This document shows, in pieces, positions 18,798 to 27,156 of a stretch of DNA of 64,000 bases. Each line of letters opens with the position of its first letter. Positions within the stretch are counted from its first letter, which is position 1. Below the pieces are notes generated by a model. It made no database searches, had not been told where the DNA came from, and saw nothing but the letters and a program-made list of their open reading frames with translations. Made by a program: the position numbers and the translations under genes. This DNA is from Fervidobacterium nodosum Rt17-B1 (GTDB taxonomy: Bacteria; Thermotogota; Thermotogae; Thermotogales; Fervidobacteriaceae): NCBI RefSeq assembly GCF_000017545.1, contig NC_009718.1, positions 1,426,001 to 1,490,000 of the forward strand, in the 5' to 3' direction.

Positions 18798-19799
18798 ATG
18801 AGGAGAATAGGTATACTCTCAGTAGGTAACGACTGTCCAGGTTTAAATGCTGCGATAAGGTCAGTTGTAGTAAATGCAATTGAAAAAGAGATAGAGGTAA
18901 TGGGAATAAAAGATGGTTTTGAAGGGTTACTTAAAGATAAAGTGGATATACTAGTTAGAGACGACGTTTCTGGTATACTCCACAGAGGTGGAACGATACT
19001 TGGGACTTCGCTATTTATCCCAGAAAAAGACGAAGATTTAGTAACTATAAAAAACAAAACAACTCAATATGGCATATCAGGATACATTATTTTTGGAGGA
19101 AGAAACGCGGTTAAAAGTGCTTTGAACTTGCAAAAGTACGGAATACCAAGCATAATAGTTCCAGCAACGATAGACAATGATTTATCGTTTACCGACTTCT
19201 CAATAGGTTTCATCACAGCACTTGAGCATGTGACTCAAGCACTTGATATTATCCACTCAACAGCTGAATCACACCACCGTGTAATGATAGTAAAGACAAT
19301 GGGAGCACCGGGTGGATGGCTTGCGACATTTGGAGGACTCGCAGGTGGAGCCGATTTTGTTGTAACAAGTTCTGATGCTGTAGATCCAAAAGAACTTGTC
19401 ACAACAATTCAACACAGATACGAAAGCGGAAAAAGATTCTCGATCGTAGTTGTTGAAGATGGAGTAAAACTACCAGATGAAATATTAGATGAATGCAAAT
19501 GCTCATATGAAACAGACCCAGCTGAAGTTATAGGACTTTACATAGAAAGAAAATTAAACATCGAATGGCGTTACACAAACCTTGGCTATATCCAAAGGGG
19601 AGGCGTGCCAGCTGCAATTGATAGAATTATTGCAACGCAGATGAGTGCTCGTGCTGTCGAACTAGTAAAAATGGGTAAATTCTACCATGCGGTTGGAGTT
19701 AAAGGATTCATAGTTACAGAAGTACCTTACAGCGAAACAATGCTTAACGTGAGACCTGTAGATTACTACATTAAGCAATTGGCGAAAATTTTCTACTGA
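18798..19799 (+). CDS. Phosphofructokinase-A family protein with altered active site
   Basis: 333 residues, clearly of the PfkA fold: GNDCPGLNAAIRSV, LHRGGTILGTS, VPATIDNDL and IQRGGVPAAIDRIIA. Several normally invariant positions differ. The GGDGS/GGDDT phosphate-donor motif reads GGRNA (100-104), GTSR reads GTSL (Leu 72), MGR reads MGA (170), and HIQRGG reads YIQRGG. TIDND with its catalytic aspartates is kept. It may be a divergent PPi- or ATP-dependent kinase, a kinase of another sugar phosphate, or a regulator. It starts 1 nt after hppA, so the two are co-translated, and a terminator follows. Confidence 0.85.
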   Translation: MRRIGILSVGNDCPGLNAAIRSVVVNAIEKEIEVMGIKDGFEGLLKDKVDILVRDDVSGILHRGGTILGTSLFIPEKDEDLVTIKNKTTQYGISGYIIFGGRNAVKSALNLQKYGIPSIIVPATIDNDLSFTDFSIGFITALEHVTQALDIIHSTAESHHRVMIVKTMGAPGGWLATFGGLAGGADFVVTSSDAVDPKELVTTIQHRYESGKRFSIVVVEDGVKLPDEILDECKCSYETDPAEVIGLYIERKLNIEWRYTNLGYIQRGGVPAAIDRIIATQMSARAVELVKMGKFYHAVGVKGFIVTEVPYSETMLNVRPVDYYIKQLAKIFY

Positions 19800-19823
19800 T
19801 GGTAATGTTAAAATAACAAACGA

Positions 19824-19860
19824 AAAAAAGCAGCCCTACAAGATGGTGGGCTGCTTTTTT
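19824..19860 (+). terminator. Terminator of the hppA-pfk operon
   Basis: A 13-bp stem (19824-19836 with 19848-19860), 11-nt loop, A tract before and T tract after. It may also stop the facing small gene. Confidence 0.88.
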
Positions 19861-19886
19861 ATTAAAAATATTTATTAGAAATTAAT

Positions 19887-20147
19887 TTATTTTCCTTTCC
19901 ATTGGTTACAGCTTTCCGACGCAGTTTTATATTGGTTAATCCATAAACAATTCCCGATTGTTTTTTTAGAAACGGCTATAAATTTTCTATTCTCAAACCT
20001 TCTATGTCCACTCCAAAAAATACAAGTTAGACATTCTTTAATGTGAGGTTCTCTCTCATACATTTTTGGCACATGCAATGGAAAGCGGATTTCCATTTCT
20101 TTATTTTTACCATTGGTGTGAGATTGCATAAAAAATGAGTGTTTCAT
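19887..20147 (-). CDS. Small Cys-containing hypothetical protein
   Basis: 86 residues from ATG 20147; the frame continues upstream to a TTG. The C-terminal half has ECLTCIFWSGHRRFENRKF, then GNCLW and SESCNQW: a CxxC plus two single cysteines with nearby Trp, resembling small zinc-binding or Fe-S-like domains. I recognise no family. GGGGGAG lies 12 nt before the ATG, a long spacing. It is isolated, convergent with the pfk-like gene. The pattern looks too ordered for chance but is unproven. Confidence 0.5.
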   Translation of the reverse strand: MKHSFFMQSHTNGKNKEMEIRFPLHVPKMYEREPHIKECLTCIFWSGHRRFENRKFIAVSKKTIGNCLWINQYKTASESCNQWKGK

Positions 20148-20581
20148 TATTCTACCATTCTCCCCCAAAATTTTTATCTTACTATCTAAGGTTAATCTCA
20201 ATGCAATTATAATATATAAATTTTTTTAAAAATTTACTTATAAGTAACTTTTTAATGTGTTTTTTTGTTAATTTACACTTAACTCAATTATATCTTCCTT
20301 TTAGGAAGTATAATTATTGTTCATAAAATGCCAATAAACAATTTTAAGTGAAAAACAAATATAAATATAGATAATTAAAGAAAAAATTTTTTTAAAGAAA
20401 AAATTTTTTTTTAATTAATTATTTTTGATAATAACAATCTGAAAAAAACTTATAATTTTTAATGATTAAGTGATAGAATTTTTTTATGAAGTGCGGTAAC
20501 GTTACCAAAAATGATAAATGAATAATAATGAATAATTAGGATAACTAAAATAATTATTATAAATGTAAGGGGGTTGAGGTT
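20148..20581. other. AT-rich regulatory region ahead of the sugar symporter
   Basis: A very A/T-rich region. A short tandem duplication (AAAGAAAAAATTTTTTT-like, about 20385-20412) lies in it. TATAAT at 20451-20456 is a plausible -10, with TTGATA upstream at a poor 20-bp spacing. The palindromic operator at 20495 is described separately. Confidence 0.45.
20495..20506. promoter_or_regulatory. LacI-family-type operator of the sugar symporter
   Basis: A perfect 12-bp palindrome, GGTAACGTTACC, with the central CG typical of LacI/GalR operators. It lies about 40 bp after the candidate -10 and 75 bp before the symporter start, where a bound repressor would block transcription. No LacI-family gene is in the window. 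Confidence 0.65.
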
Positions 20582-21946
20582 ATGGCTGAAAGATTGCCGA
20601 TGTGGAAGAAGTGGATGTATGCTCTTGGTCAGCTTGGTTGGTCACTTGTGAGTTTTGCTATTGGAAATGCGCTTGTTTACTTTTACATGCCGCCAGAAAC
20701 GGTTAACTTTCCACAATTTATTCAAAGAGGTATTGTATTTGCGGGTTTGACTATTGTTGGACTTGCTTTGGGAGTTTCAAGGTTTTTTGATGCGGTTACA
20801 GATCCAATTGTCGCGACGCTATCTGATAGAAGTAAATTAAAACTTGGTAGGAGGCGAGGATTTTTAGCAATTAGTGTTTTACCGTTTGCGATATTTTCTT
20901 TCTTACCTTTCTTACCTCCTTCGGCTAATAATTTTGCGTTAAATACCGCTTGGTTATTCGCAACTGTGATAATTTTCTATTGGTTTATGACTATGTACGT
21001 TACACCTTTCTTTGCTTGGATGAGTGAATTGGGGCATGATCCAAACGAAAGGTTACTTCTAAGTACACTTATTTCTATTACATGGGCAATTGGTTATGTA
21101 ATTGGTACACAAGTCTATTTGTTCCAGACTTTGCTTGAAAAAGCAGGCTTTGAACCGGTAAGGGCATTTCAATTGGTAGTTATTGTCTATGGGATAATAG
21201 GTTTTGTGTTAATGCTTTTGCCAATTATATTCATCGATGAAAAGCGTTACTGCGAAAGTCATACCGTAAATGAAGGCGGTTTAGAGGCAATTATAACCGC
21301 GTTCAAGGAGAAAAATTTCTTAATATTTGTATTTCAAGATTTGCTCTATTGGGTTGGTTTGACTGGTATTAGCCTGGGACTTGTTTATTACGTTACGGTT
21401 TTATTGGGACTTCCAAAAGAGCAAGCTTCACAAGTGCAGCTTATAATGTTCTTATTATCCTTTATATTCTATGTTCCAGTCAACTTTTTAGCTAAGAAAT
21501 TTGGTAAGAAAAAACTTTTAATGATTGGCTTTATCATCTTCGCAATTGATTTTGTATTTGTTTCGATGCTTGGTAAGTACAATGTATCTCCAATTATACA
21601 AAGTTACATTGTGGCTATTCTTTCTGCTATTCCTTTGGCTATATTTGGTATACTTCCGAACGCAATGGTTGCCGATATTGCGGAAGCTCACGGAAGGGAA
21701 ACAGGAAATTACAAGGCTGCAGTTTTCTTTGGAGCAAGGACTTTCATGCAGAAGATGGGCCAAACGGTTGCTGGACTTATCTTTCCATCGTTATTTATCC
21801 TTGGCAAAAACGAAGTTAATGAAATGGGACTTAGAATTAGTGCTATAGTATCCCTTTCGTTTATGATTCTTGGATATATACTGTTGATATTCTACAATGA
21901 GAAGAAGATACTGAAGACCTTAGGTTTTGCGTTTGAAGAAAAATAA
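20582..21946 (+). CDS. GPH-family sugar:cation symporter
   Basis: 454 residues with about 12 membrane helices. It is of the glycoside-pentoside-hexuronide (MelB-like) branch: FFDAVTDPIVATLSDRSKLKLGRRRGF is the signature loop between helices 2 and 3, with the Asp residues that bind the coupling cation. It is preceded by GGGGTTGAGG and a LacI-type operator, so it is probably induced by its sugar. The substrate is not deducible; alpha-glucosides are an attractive guess because aglA lies in the same window with a related operator. A terminator follows. Confidence 0.9.
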   Translation: MAERLPMWKKWMYALGQLGWSLVSFAIGNALVYFYMPPETVNFPQFIQRGIVFAGLTIVGLALGVSRFFDAVTDPIVATLSDRSKLKLGRRRGFLAISVLPFAIFSFLPFLPPSANNFALNTAWLFATVIIFYWFMTMYVTPFFAWMSELGHDPNERLLLSTLISITWAIGYVIGTQVYLFQTLLEKAGFEPVRAFQLVVIVYGIIGFVLMLLPIIFIDEKRYCESHTVNEGGLEAIITAFKEKNFLIFVFQDLLYWVGLTGISLGLVYYVTVLLGLPKEQASQVQLIMFLLSFIFYVPVNFLAKKFGKKKLLMIGFIIFAIDFVFVSMLGKYNVSPIIQSYIVAILSAIPLAIFGILPNAMVADIAEAHGRETGNYKAAVFFGARTFMQKMGQTVAGLIFPSLFILGKNEVNEMGLRISAIVSLSFMILGYILLIFYNEKKILKTLGFAFEEK

Positions 21947-21966
21947 TCATAATAATCATTAACAAT

Positions 21967-21990
21967 AAAGTGGCTCTTAAGAGCCACTTT
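21967..21990. terminator. Bidirectional terminator between convergent genes
   Basis: A 10-bp stem (21967-21976 with 21981-21990) with a TTAA loop, shared by the symporter gene and the facing CYTH gene. Confidence 0.85.
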
Positions 21991-21991
21991 A

Positions 21992-22552
21992 TTATTCTAA
22001 ATTCATCATTTTCCTGACTTTTTCAATCAATTTTTCAGGTTTTATCTGACTAATTACGGCTATATTTTTGTTAGTAAAGGTTTTGAACTCTTCAATCGAC
22101 ATATCTTTTCGGAGATTAAACACGCTTTCGTATTTTTCGAATTCGTCCTCTGTTTCAATCTCCGCCATATATTTTATGTTTACACGGTAAGGTTTATCAA
22201 TTTCTAAAAATTCATCCAAAACAACCTCTGCTGGCTTGAATAATAGAAAGTATCTTATTTTCACAACTACTGGGCTTTTTGAAAGTTCACCAAAAAGCTC
22301 ATTTGCTGGACTTATCTCGTGCTCTTCCTCAATTCTTGTAAAATCTTCCCTGAGGTCTGATTTAAAAGCAACTATCCACTTTTCGTTTCCATGCTCATCT
22401 ACGGTGTACCTTACCCTACATTCTCTATCAGTTTTAATTGGGCATTTTTCTAAATACCATTGGATTACACCTAATTTTGCCAATGAACTTTTTATTAGAT
22501 TTTTTGCAAGCGTTTCATCGACGAAATATTTTTTCTCTCTTTCTATTGCCAT
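21992..22552 (-). CDS. CYTH-like (triphosphate tunnel metalloenzyme) domain protein
   Basis: 186 residues. It starts with AIEREKKYFV, a form of the E-x-E-x-K entry motif. VIQWYLE, ECRVRYT, a lysine-containing strand WIVAFKSD, EEEHEIS, VVKIRYFL, VVLDEFLE and YMAEIETEDEF follow in the order expected for the eight-stranded CYTH barrel. Relatives hydrolyse triphosphates or cyclise ATP. It is the last gene behind the copper ATPase and HMA protein; a role with them is not evident. Confidence 0.7.
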   Translation of the reverse strand: MAIEREKKYFVDETLAKNLIKSSLAKLGVIQWYLEKCPIKTDRECRVRYTVDEHGNEKWIVAFKSDLREDFTRIEEEHEISPANELFGELSKSPVVVKIRYFLLFKPAEVVLDEFLEIDKPYRVNIKYMAEIETEDEFEKYESVFNLRKDMSIEEFKTFTNKNIAVISQIKPEKLIEKVRKMMNLE

Positions 22553-22585
22553 GAAAACGTTCTCCCTAGATGAAAAGGTAAGATT

Positions 22586-22792
22586 TTATTGAATAATTGC
22601 TTGTTCTACTGGATAGTCTATTTCTTCCAATTTTTTGACAACTTTTTCGATATTTTCCGTGTCTATTATTACTTCTTTCTCAGCGACTTTCACTTCAAAG
22701 TCTTTCTCTCCAATTTCTTCAAGTGCTTTTTGAATTCGCATTTTACAGTGGTTGCATGAAATATCAGGAACTTTCAACAAATACCTTGCCAT
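22586..22792 (-). CDS. Heavy-metal-associated domain protein (copper chaperone-like)
   Basis: 68 residues, a single ferredoxin-like HMA domain with the metal-binding motif ISCNHC near residues 11-16. It is of CopZ size and would pass Cu(I) to the ATPase encoded just upstream. Start ATG with GAGGAAGG upstream. It lies 53 nt behind the ATPase gene. Confidence 0.88.
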   Translation of the reverse strand: MARYLLKVPDISCNHCKMRIQKALEEIGEKDFEVKVAEKEVIIDTENIEKVVKKLEEIDYPVEQAIIQ

Positions 22793-22845
22793 AATAACAC
22801 CTTCCTCTCTTAAGTGTTTTTAAGTATTTTTAAACAATGTTAGAC

Positions 22846-25038
22846 CTAACTGCAACATGAAGGCTTCTTTTCTTTTCTAATTCTCATGGAATTAATTATA
22901 ACTGTAATTGAACTCATCGCCATGGCGCCTTCTGCTATAGCTGGGTGCAATAATCCAAACATCGCAAGTGGAATAGCCAAAACGTTGTAGAAAAACGCAA
23001 AAAGTAAATTTGTTTTGATAGCTTTGAACGTTAATTTAGATATTTCTATCGCATCAACAACTTTTGATATTCCACCTTTTGTAATAATTATATCAGAATT
23101 ATCTAACGCAATGTCACTTCCACTACTTACGGCTATTCCTATATCCGCGCTTTTCAGAGCTGCTGCATCGTTTATACCATCGCCTACCATTATAACTTTC
23201 TTGCCTTTAGCTTGAAATTTTCTAACGATATCCAATTTTTCCTCAGGTTTGACGTTTGCAAATACTTCTTTTATTCCGAGTTTTTCTGCAACAAATCTTG
23301 CGGTATTTTCATTATCGCCAGTAACCATAACAGGGGTTATACCCATTTTGCTTAATTTGTATATCGCTTCTCTTGAATCGTGCCTTATAACATCTTGGAT
23401 CGCAAAGAAACCTAATATATTTTCGTTTTTTCGCACTTCCACAATTGAGCAACCGTTTATTGTGTAATCTTCGTAAGCTGATATATTTTCAGTTTTTCCT
23501 ATGAAATAAAAATCACCATTCACTCTTGCTCTTACGCCTTTTCCGTGCAGTTCTTCAAACTTTTCTATTTCAATATCGTTATTTTTATTATTAATTTGCG
23601 TTCTCAGATAATCAACTACAGCTTTTGCAAGAGGATGGTTGGATAGATTTTCGATAGCCAGTATTTTTTCATACTCGCTTTCTGGCAAATCTGTGTAAAT
23701 TACCTGTGGTTTCCCTTCTGTCAATGTTCCAGTTTTATCAAAGAGTACATATCCAACCTCTTTAGCTGTTTGAATAGCCTCGGCGTTTCTTATAAGTAAT
23801 CCTTTTTTTGCAGCCAAAGAAGTTCCGACAATTAGCGCCATCGGAGTTGCAAGACCAAGTGCGCAAGGACAGGCTATAACAACGGTTGTCAAAAATACGA
23901 AAACCGCAAACGAAAGTGGATCTGATGTATGGAGCGTCCATGGAAGAAAACTTCTTATGCTTTGAGTTAGCATATTGAGATTTTCAAAATTGAAATACCA
24001 AACAAAAGCACTTATTGTAGCTAATGATATTATCATTGGTACAAACCAGTTTGTTATCCTGTCTGCTAATGCTTGAATTGGAACCTTTGCGCCTTGAGCT
24101 TCTTGAATAAGATTTATTATCTTCGATAAAAAAGTATCTTCACCAACTTTTGTCACTTTAATCTTTATAGCACCTGTAAGATTTAATGAACCACCAACAA
24201 CTTCATCGTTTACTTCTTTTGAAACAGGTATCGATTCACCTGTAATCATAGACTCGTCTATGGATGTACTACCTTCGACTATAATTCCATCTACTGGAAT
24301 TCTTTCGCCTGGTTTAACGACAACTATGGAGCCTTCTTTTATTGCCTCAACCGGCATTAAAATTTCACCTTTGTCCGTTATTACAAGCGCTTCCTTAGCT
24401 TGCAGATTAATTAATTCTCTTACTTGTTTCGATGCTCTGTCTCTAAGATACGATTCTATGTATCTTCCAAGAAGATGCAAAGAAACTATCACAGCACCAA
24501 TTGTACCAAAAGGAAGGATATTAGTGCCAAAATAAGTCAAGATATTTGTTGACCAAGCTGTAGCAGAACCAAAAAGAATAAGCGTATCCATATTTGAGTG
24601 TTTATGCAAAAGGGCGATGCTAGCTCCTTTTATTGTGTCTCTACCAGCGTAAAATATGACTATTGCGGAAACGATTAATTCAATCTCTTTGAAATAAGGA
24701 ATATGTTTACCACTCGTGTGTAAAAACATAAGAATCATTAGAGGAATGGTCAATGCCAAAGCAATTATCATGTTAGATTTTATTCTTTTCAATCTCTTTT
24801 CTTCTATCATTTCTATAGGTTCGTCAGAAACACCGTATCCAACATTTTCGACAGCTTTTTTTAATTTTTCTTCATCTACTTCTTTTTCAAGTACAACAAA
24901 AGCGGTATTTGTGGCTAAATTTACCGCAGCAAATTTCACACCTTCAACTTTTGAAAGTGATTTTTCAACTATTCTCGCACAATTTGCACAAGTCATACCT
25001 GTTATTTTCAATGTCCTTTTCTCTTCTTTTAATTCCAT
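22846..25038 (-). CDS. copA: Copper-translocating P1B-type ATPase
   Basis: About 730 residues. One N-terminal HMA domain (ITGMTCANCA), the P-type actuator motif MITGESIPVSKE, transmembrane metal site CPC in ACPCALGLATPM, phosphorylation site DKTGTLTEGKP, and hinge GDGINDAAALKSADIG. It ends in SCCS, a possible extra metal ligand pair. It exports Cu(I)/Ag(I). ATG 25038, with GGGGTGGT 6 nt upstream, is preferred over the 30-codon-longer open frame, whose extra part lies partly inside the insertion sequence. That insertion begins 31 bp upstream of this start. Confidence 0.94.
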   Translation of the reverse strand: MELKEEKRTLKITGMTCANCARIVEKSLSKVEGVKFAAVNLATNTAFVVLEKEVDEEKLKKAVENVGYGVSDEPIEMIEEKRLKRIKSNMIIALALTIPLMILMFLHTSGKHIPYFKEIELIVSAIVIFYAGRDTIKGASIALLHKHSNMDTLILFGSATAWSTNILTYFGTNILPFGTIGAVIVSLHLLGRYIESYLRDRASKQVRELINLQAKEALVITDKGEILMPVEAIKEGSIVVVKPGERIPVDGIIVEGSTSIDESMITGESIPVSKEVNDEVVGGSLNLTGAIKIKVTKVGEDTFLSKIINLIQEAQGAKVPIQALADRITNWFVPMIISLATISAFVWYFNFENLNMLTQSIRSFLPWTLHTSDPLSFAVFVFLTTVVIACPCALGLATPMALIVGTSLAAKKGLLIRNAEAIQTAKEVGYVLFDKTGTLTEGKPQVIYTDLPESEYEKILAIENLSNHPLAKAVVDYLRTQINNKNNDIEIEKFEELHGKGVRARVNGDFYFIGKTENISAYEDYTINGCSIVEVRKNENILGFFAIQDVIRHDSREAIYKLSKMGITPVMVTGDNENTARFVAEKLGIKEVFANVKPEEKLDIVRKFQAKGKKVIMVGDGINDAAALKSADIGIAVSSGSDIALDNSDIIITKGGISKVVDAIEISKLTFKAIKTNLLFAFFYNVLAIPLAMFGLLHPAIAEGAMAMSSITVIINSMRIRKEKKPSCCS

Positions 25039-25061
25039 ATCATACCACCCCACCTTGTGAA

Positions 25062-25069
25062 AATAAAAA
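25062..25069. repeat. Left target-site duplication of the ISL3 element
   Basis: AATAAAAA, identical to 26553-26560 on the other side of the element. Confidence 0.9.
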
Positions 25070-26552
25070 GGCTCTTTGTCAAGTAGTGGGGTGGGTATTC
25101 TGAATGCCCACCTTTTTAGCTTTTTCAAGCATACATTAAATGTTATTAATGTATATTATAGGCAATCAAATCTAAAAAAACTAATACCACTTTTGCCCAC
25201 TCATATAGTGGGTTTTTAAATATTCAACTTTTTCAACTTATCTACCACAACTGTACAAAATCCTCTTCCTGAATCTTTCAAAATTCCTGTATCCAAATCC
25301 ATTCCTCTTTAATACTTTTATCTTGTTGTTAAAACCCTCTGTCGTACTATTCGTATATGGAACATCAAATGCATTTACTATCTCAGAAAACCAGCTCCTA
25401 AAAACCTTTACACATCTCATAAATTCAGAAAGTCCACTTTGCTCTGCTCTCTCTATCCACTTTTTTAATACGAGTCTTGCTTCTTCAGAATTACTGCTCT
25501 TTAACACTCTCTTAAATTCTTCTTTGAGTTGATGGGCTTTCCTCAAATCTTGACTATACCAAAACATTACTTCTAATTCTTCTCTTTGCTCAGGCTCAAG
25601 TTCTTCATAATTCTTCAATAACAACTTCCTACTCCTCTTAAAATATCTCCTCAAATTACTTCCTAATTCCTTTTGTACCCTTTTCCTCACATTTTCTAAA
25701 GCCCAATAAACGTATCGGGTAAAATGAAATTTGTCTATCACTATTTTAGCGTTTTTAAAATATGTTTTTGCTACCTCTACAAATGGTCTCCACATATCAC
25801 AGATAAAATATTTTACTTTATCTCTACCTTTCAGCCTCTTAAAATACTCAATTAAAATATTTTGCTTTCTATCTTTCAAAATCTCGATTATTTGCCCTTT
25901 TACAGGATCTACAAATATACATTGATATTTTGCTCCACCTGCATTGCCTTTAAACTCGTCTACACATATTGCTTCAGAAGAAAACTCATCTACAGTTTGA
26001 CCTGGATTTACTTTATCAAACAATCTCATAACTGTTGTCACTGAAACATTTGTGTATTTTGCTACCTCCTTCATACTTGTTAAACTTCCAAGTTGACTTA
26101 TAATATATGCTGCAAGTCTATTTGTCATCCTTTGAGATTTGCCTAAAAAACTTATGTGTTCAAAAAACTTCTTCCCACATGCTTTGCAGACATATCTTCT
26201 CTTTCTTATAATCAAATATGTTTTCTTGCCCATTATAGGTACGTCTTTTACCTTCTGTGTGTGATAATCATGTACCTTACTTGTAATATTACCACATTTA
26301 GGACATTTGTGGGGCTTTTGTACCTGACTTATGTGAAGTTCTATTTCACTTTCATTCTCATTCATTTGGTGAAGAATAATATCTTTCGATTTTAAAAGTT
26401 CAGTGATATAATTAGATTTGAGCACTTATTCTGGATGCCTCCTTTCTTTTTGAGTGTTTTTTTTGTCATAAAACAGTTTTTATTATAGCAGGCATTCAGA
26501 ATAAGTGCTATATTTTTTCCTTTTTACCCACCCCAATATTTATTATAGAGCC
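25070..26552 (-). mobile_element. ISL3-family insertion sequence, complete, 1483 bp
   Basis: The ends match as inverted repeats: both begin GGCTCT and share GGGGTGGGTA at positions 19-28 inward, with a less conserved middle. The element is flanked by a perfect 8-bp target duplication AATAAAAA (25062-25069 and 26553-26560), the length expected for ISL3. One transposase gene lies inside. Intact ends, duplication and transposase point to recent insertion. Confidence 0.93.
25238..26425 (-). CDS. ISL3-family transposase
   Basis: 395 residues, full length. N-terminal zinc-binding domain (CPKCGNITSKVHD, then YVCKACGKKF), a helix-turn-helix (TSMKEVAKYTNVSVTTVMRLF), then the DDE core: CVDEFKG, FICDMWRPF and STTEGFNNKIKVLKRNGFGYRN. 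No stops or frameshifts, so it is probably active. ATG start with GGAGGCATCC upstream. Confidence 0.95.
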   Translation of the reverse strand: MLKSNYITELLKSKDIILHQMNENESEIELHISQVQKPHKCPKCGNITSKVHDYHTQKVKDVPIMGKKTYLIIRKRRYVCKACGKKFFEHISFLGKSQRMTNRLAAYIISQLGSLTSMKEVAKYTNVSVTTVMRLFDKVNPGQTVDEFSSEAICVDEFKGNAGGAKYQCIFVDPVKGQIIEILKDRKQNILIEYFKRLKGRDKVKYFICDMWRPFVEVAKTYFKNAKIVIDKFHFTRYVYWALENVRKRVQKELGSNLRRYFKRSRKLLLKNYEELEPEQREELEVMFWYSQDLRKAHQLKEEFKRVLKSSNSEEARLVLKKWIERAEQSGLSEFMRCVKVFRSWFSEIVNAFDVPYTNSTTEGFNNKIKVLKRNGFGYRNFERFRKRILYSCGR

Positions 26553-26560
26553 AATAAAAA
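26553..26560. repeat. Right target-site duplication of the ISL3 element
   Basis: AATAAAAA, the partner of 25062-25069. Confidence 0.9.
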
Positions 26561-26596
26561 TAAATGGTAAAACCCTCAAAAAGATTTTACCATTTA
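26561..26596 (-). terminator. Hairpin after the diguanylate cyclase gene (terminator or operator)
   Basis: A 12-bp perfect inverted repeat (26561-26572 with 26585-26596) with a 12-nt loop, AT-rich, followed on the minus strand by TTTTTATT. It can end the cyclase transcript. It also covers the -10 of the candidate copA promoter, so it could instead be a repressor site. Confidence 0.6.
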
Positions 26597-26612
26597 TTTT
26601 ATATAAAGTCAA
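26584..26612 (-). promoter_or_regulatory. copA: Candidate original copA promoter, displaced by the insertion
   Basis: On the minus strand TTGACT (26612-26607) is followed after 17 bp by TAAAAT (26589-26584). Without the ISL3 element this would lie roughly 60 bp before the copA start. Confidence 0.55.
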
Positions 26613-26616
26613 TTAG

Positions 26617-27156
26617 CTAAAACTTATTGTTATTATTTTCCTTGCTATCTTGAGGTTTAATTTCTATATTTTTTGCTAAGTAAAATTTTAAATCATTTGT
26701 CTTGGCATAGTACATAGCCATATCGGCTTTCATAATCAAATCATCAGGTGATTTTGCATCATCGGGATAGATAGCTATGCCAAAATTTCCTGAAATTTTT
26801 TTAGAATAGCTGTAAAATACATCTTTTTCAATCTCTCCTAATATTCTTTCTAAGAAATTTATATAATCTTTGCAGTCGTAAAGCAAGAATATGAATTCAT
26901 CCCCACCTACCCTTGATACAAAATCACTTTTCCTTACAACGTTTCTAAATCTTTCAGCTAGAACTTTTAGAACGTAATCTCCTGCATCATGACCGTATTT
27001 ATCGTTTACAGGTTTAAATTTTTTCAAGTCTAAATATAATAAGCATACATATTTATTTTCTCTTTGAGCAAGCGTTAACATTCTTTCCAGCTCAATTTCA
27101 AGAAATCTTCTGTTTGGTAATCCGGTTAACGGATCGTGTAGTGCTAAATATTCCAA
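26617..27156 (-). CDS. GGDEF diguanylate cyclase domain (3' part of a split gene)
   Basis: 179 residues holding a complete GGDEF domain: DPLTGLPNRR at the start, LDLKKFKPVNDKYGHDAGD, the catalytic RVGGDEF, and the RKSD inhibitory site five residues before it. It makes cyclic di-GMP. The frame has only a TTG start without its own ribosome site and overlaps the preceding sensor frame by 13 nt. Together they read as one protein interrupted by a frameshift at a run of six A on the coding strand near 27160-27165. Confidence 0.85.
   Translation of the reverse strand: MEYLALHDPLTGLPNRRFLEIELERMLTLAQRENKYVCLLYLDLKKFKPVNDKYGHDAGDYVLKVLAERFRNVVRKSDFVSRVGGDEFIFLLYDCKDYINFLERILGEIEKDVFYSYSKKISGNFGIAIYPDDAKSPDDLIMKADMAMYYAKTNDLKFYLAKNIEIKPQDSKENNNNKF

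Noticed and set aside
20385-20412. A/T-tract tandem copy before the symporter as a functional element
   Set aside because: Low-complexity DNA of this kind is expected in such an AT-rich genome; no other feature supports a function.
25070-25100. Outward promoter from the ISL3 end driving copA
   Set aside because: TTGACA points towards copA, but 16-18 bp further the sequence is CACAAG-like, not a -10. Kept only as a possible -35.
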